From the NCBI GenBank assembly GCA_900542325.1, contig UQMY01000028.1:1-32020 (forward strand): a stretch of DNA of 32,020 bases. Reading direction: 5' to 3'. The notes under the pieces are model-generated. The model saw only the letters and a list, made by a program, of their open reading frames with translations. It was not told where the DNA came from and ran no database searches. Below are positions 31,776 to 32,020 of the stretch, piece after piece. The number at the start of each line of letters is the position of its first letter. The first letter of the stretch is position 1. The translations under genes and the position numbers were made by a program. This DNA is from an uncultured Collinsella sp. (GTDB lineage Bacteria; Actinomycetota; Coriobacteriia; Coriobacteriales; Coriobacteriaceae).

Positions 31776-32020
31776 GGCTCTCCTCTTATTGCAAGCCCAT
31801 CGCACGTGGCAACGGGCACCCTCGTTCCACACTGGATGATACAATTTACGGGCCGGCGGGCGAAGCGGGCCCTATCCCCCGACCGAGCTCATCGCCCCGC
31901 GTTGCCGCGCGGCGATTTTCGCAGGTTCGCGCCTTGCGAAAGCCGGCTTGCAAAACAGCGCATCGAATCAGAACCACCCTTAAAAAGGGTGGTTTGCTCT
32001 TAGGGTATAACCCACGGGCC
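31776..32020. other. leader and intergenic region upstream of the Tet-like gene
   Basis: This 245-base end segment holds GC-rich inverted repeats around 31850-31920, a clear hairpin at 31972-31994 and a small GGGT-ATA-ACCC palindrome near 32003. No tRNA, riboswitch or supported gene was recognised. The region may contain the GTPase leader and the promoter of a gene beyond the window. Confidence 0.5.
31972..31995 (+). terminator. hairpin near the right edge
   Basis: A perfect 10-bp stem (31972-31981 with 31985-31994) closes on AAA and is followed by a TTTGCTCTT stretch. It could be a terminator on the plus strand, but no plus-strand gene is seen before it, so it may instead belong to a leader. 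Confidence 0.5.

Noticed and set aside
1..32020. CRISPR array, tRNA, rRNA or prophage
   Set aside because: Intergenic regions were scanned by eye; no spaced repeats, tRNA cloverleaf with CCA/GTTC pattern, rRNA segments or phage genes were found.

Overview
The window reads as ordinary chromosome of a high-GC Gram-positive gut bacterium. The best guess is a Collinsella-like member of the Coriobacteriia (Actinomycetota). This is inferred from the GC-rich coding, the strong AGGAGG-type ribosome sites, an intact bile salt hydrolase, cell-wall proteins ending in LAATG sorting signals, and the overall gene repertoire. No BLAST or taxonomic search was possible. CDS coordinates include the stop codon, and starts were moved to the codon that follows a visible Shine-Dalgarno sequence where one exists.

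Layout, left to right. 1-126 is the 3' part of a structured RNA-like element whose second copy lies at 23552-23717. 127-1647 (-) is an XRE-type DNA-binding domain fused to an AlaA-type aminotransferase, with a palindromic operator array upstream. 1811-3698 is a divergent LysR regulator / EamA transporter pair with a LysR box between them. 3856-6084 is the K+ transporter Kup. 6166-7131 (-) is bile salt hydrolase and 7263-7682 (-) a peptide deformylase-like protein lacking its catalytic glutamate. 7876-9189 is a purine permease. 9222-13335 is a tandem duplication of about 2.06 kb, each unit carrying a surface beta-solenoid protein with its own leader and terminator. 13446-14111 is an esterase; 14169-15503 (-) the uracil permease; 15626-16759 (-) a MetE-like methyltransferase; 16916-18731 (-) a HAD phosphatase / LysR pair. 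18800-20831 is a TPP-riboswitch-controlled thiamine salvage operon (thiM, thiamine-binding protein, thiE). 20932-21801 (-) is a patatin-like phospholipase. 22126-22806 is a decayed GGDEF gene. 22918-25986 carries a flavin reductase, the second structured RNA copy, an ArsC-like protein without its cysteine, a CobW-type metallochaperone and TrmL. 26016-31775 (-) holds a UvrA2-like ABC protein, a solitary AAA+ ATPase and a Tet(M)-like translational GTPase.

The genes serve nutrient uptake and salvage (K+, purines, uracil, thiamine, methionine), bile tolerance, surface display, and RNA or translation maintenance. No phage, conjugative element, insertion sequence, CRISPR array, tRNA or rRNA was seen. 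The most unusual content is non-coding. There is a two-copy structured RNA candidate with compensatory base changes visible between the copies. There is a dispersed palindrome (GTGACAAAGGGAC-N-GTCCCTTTGTCAC type) at the 3' ends of three genes in the right-hand 6 kb. Periodic operator-like repeats lie upstream of the XRE-AlaA gene and of the AAA+ ATPase. Several proteins also look like altered members of enzyme families (deformylase Glu to Met, ArsC Cys to Ser, TrmL with an insertion).
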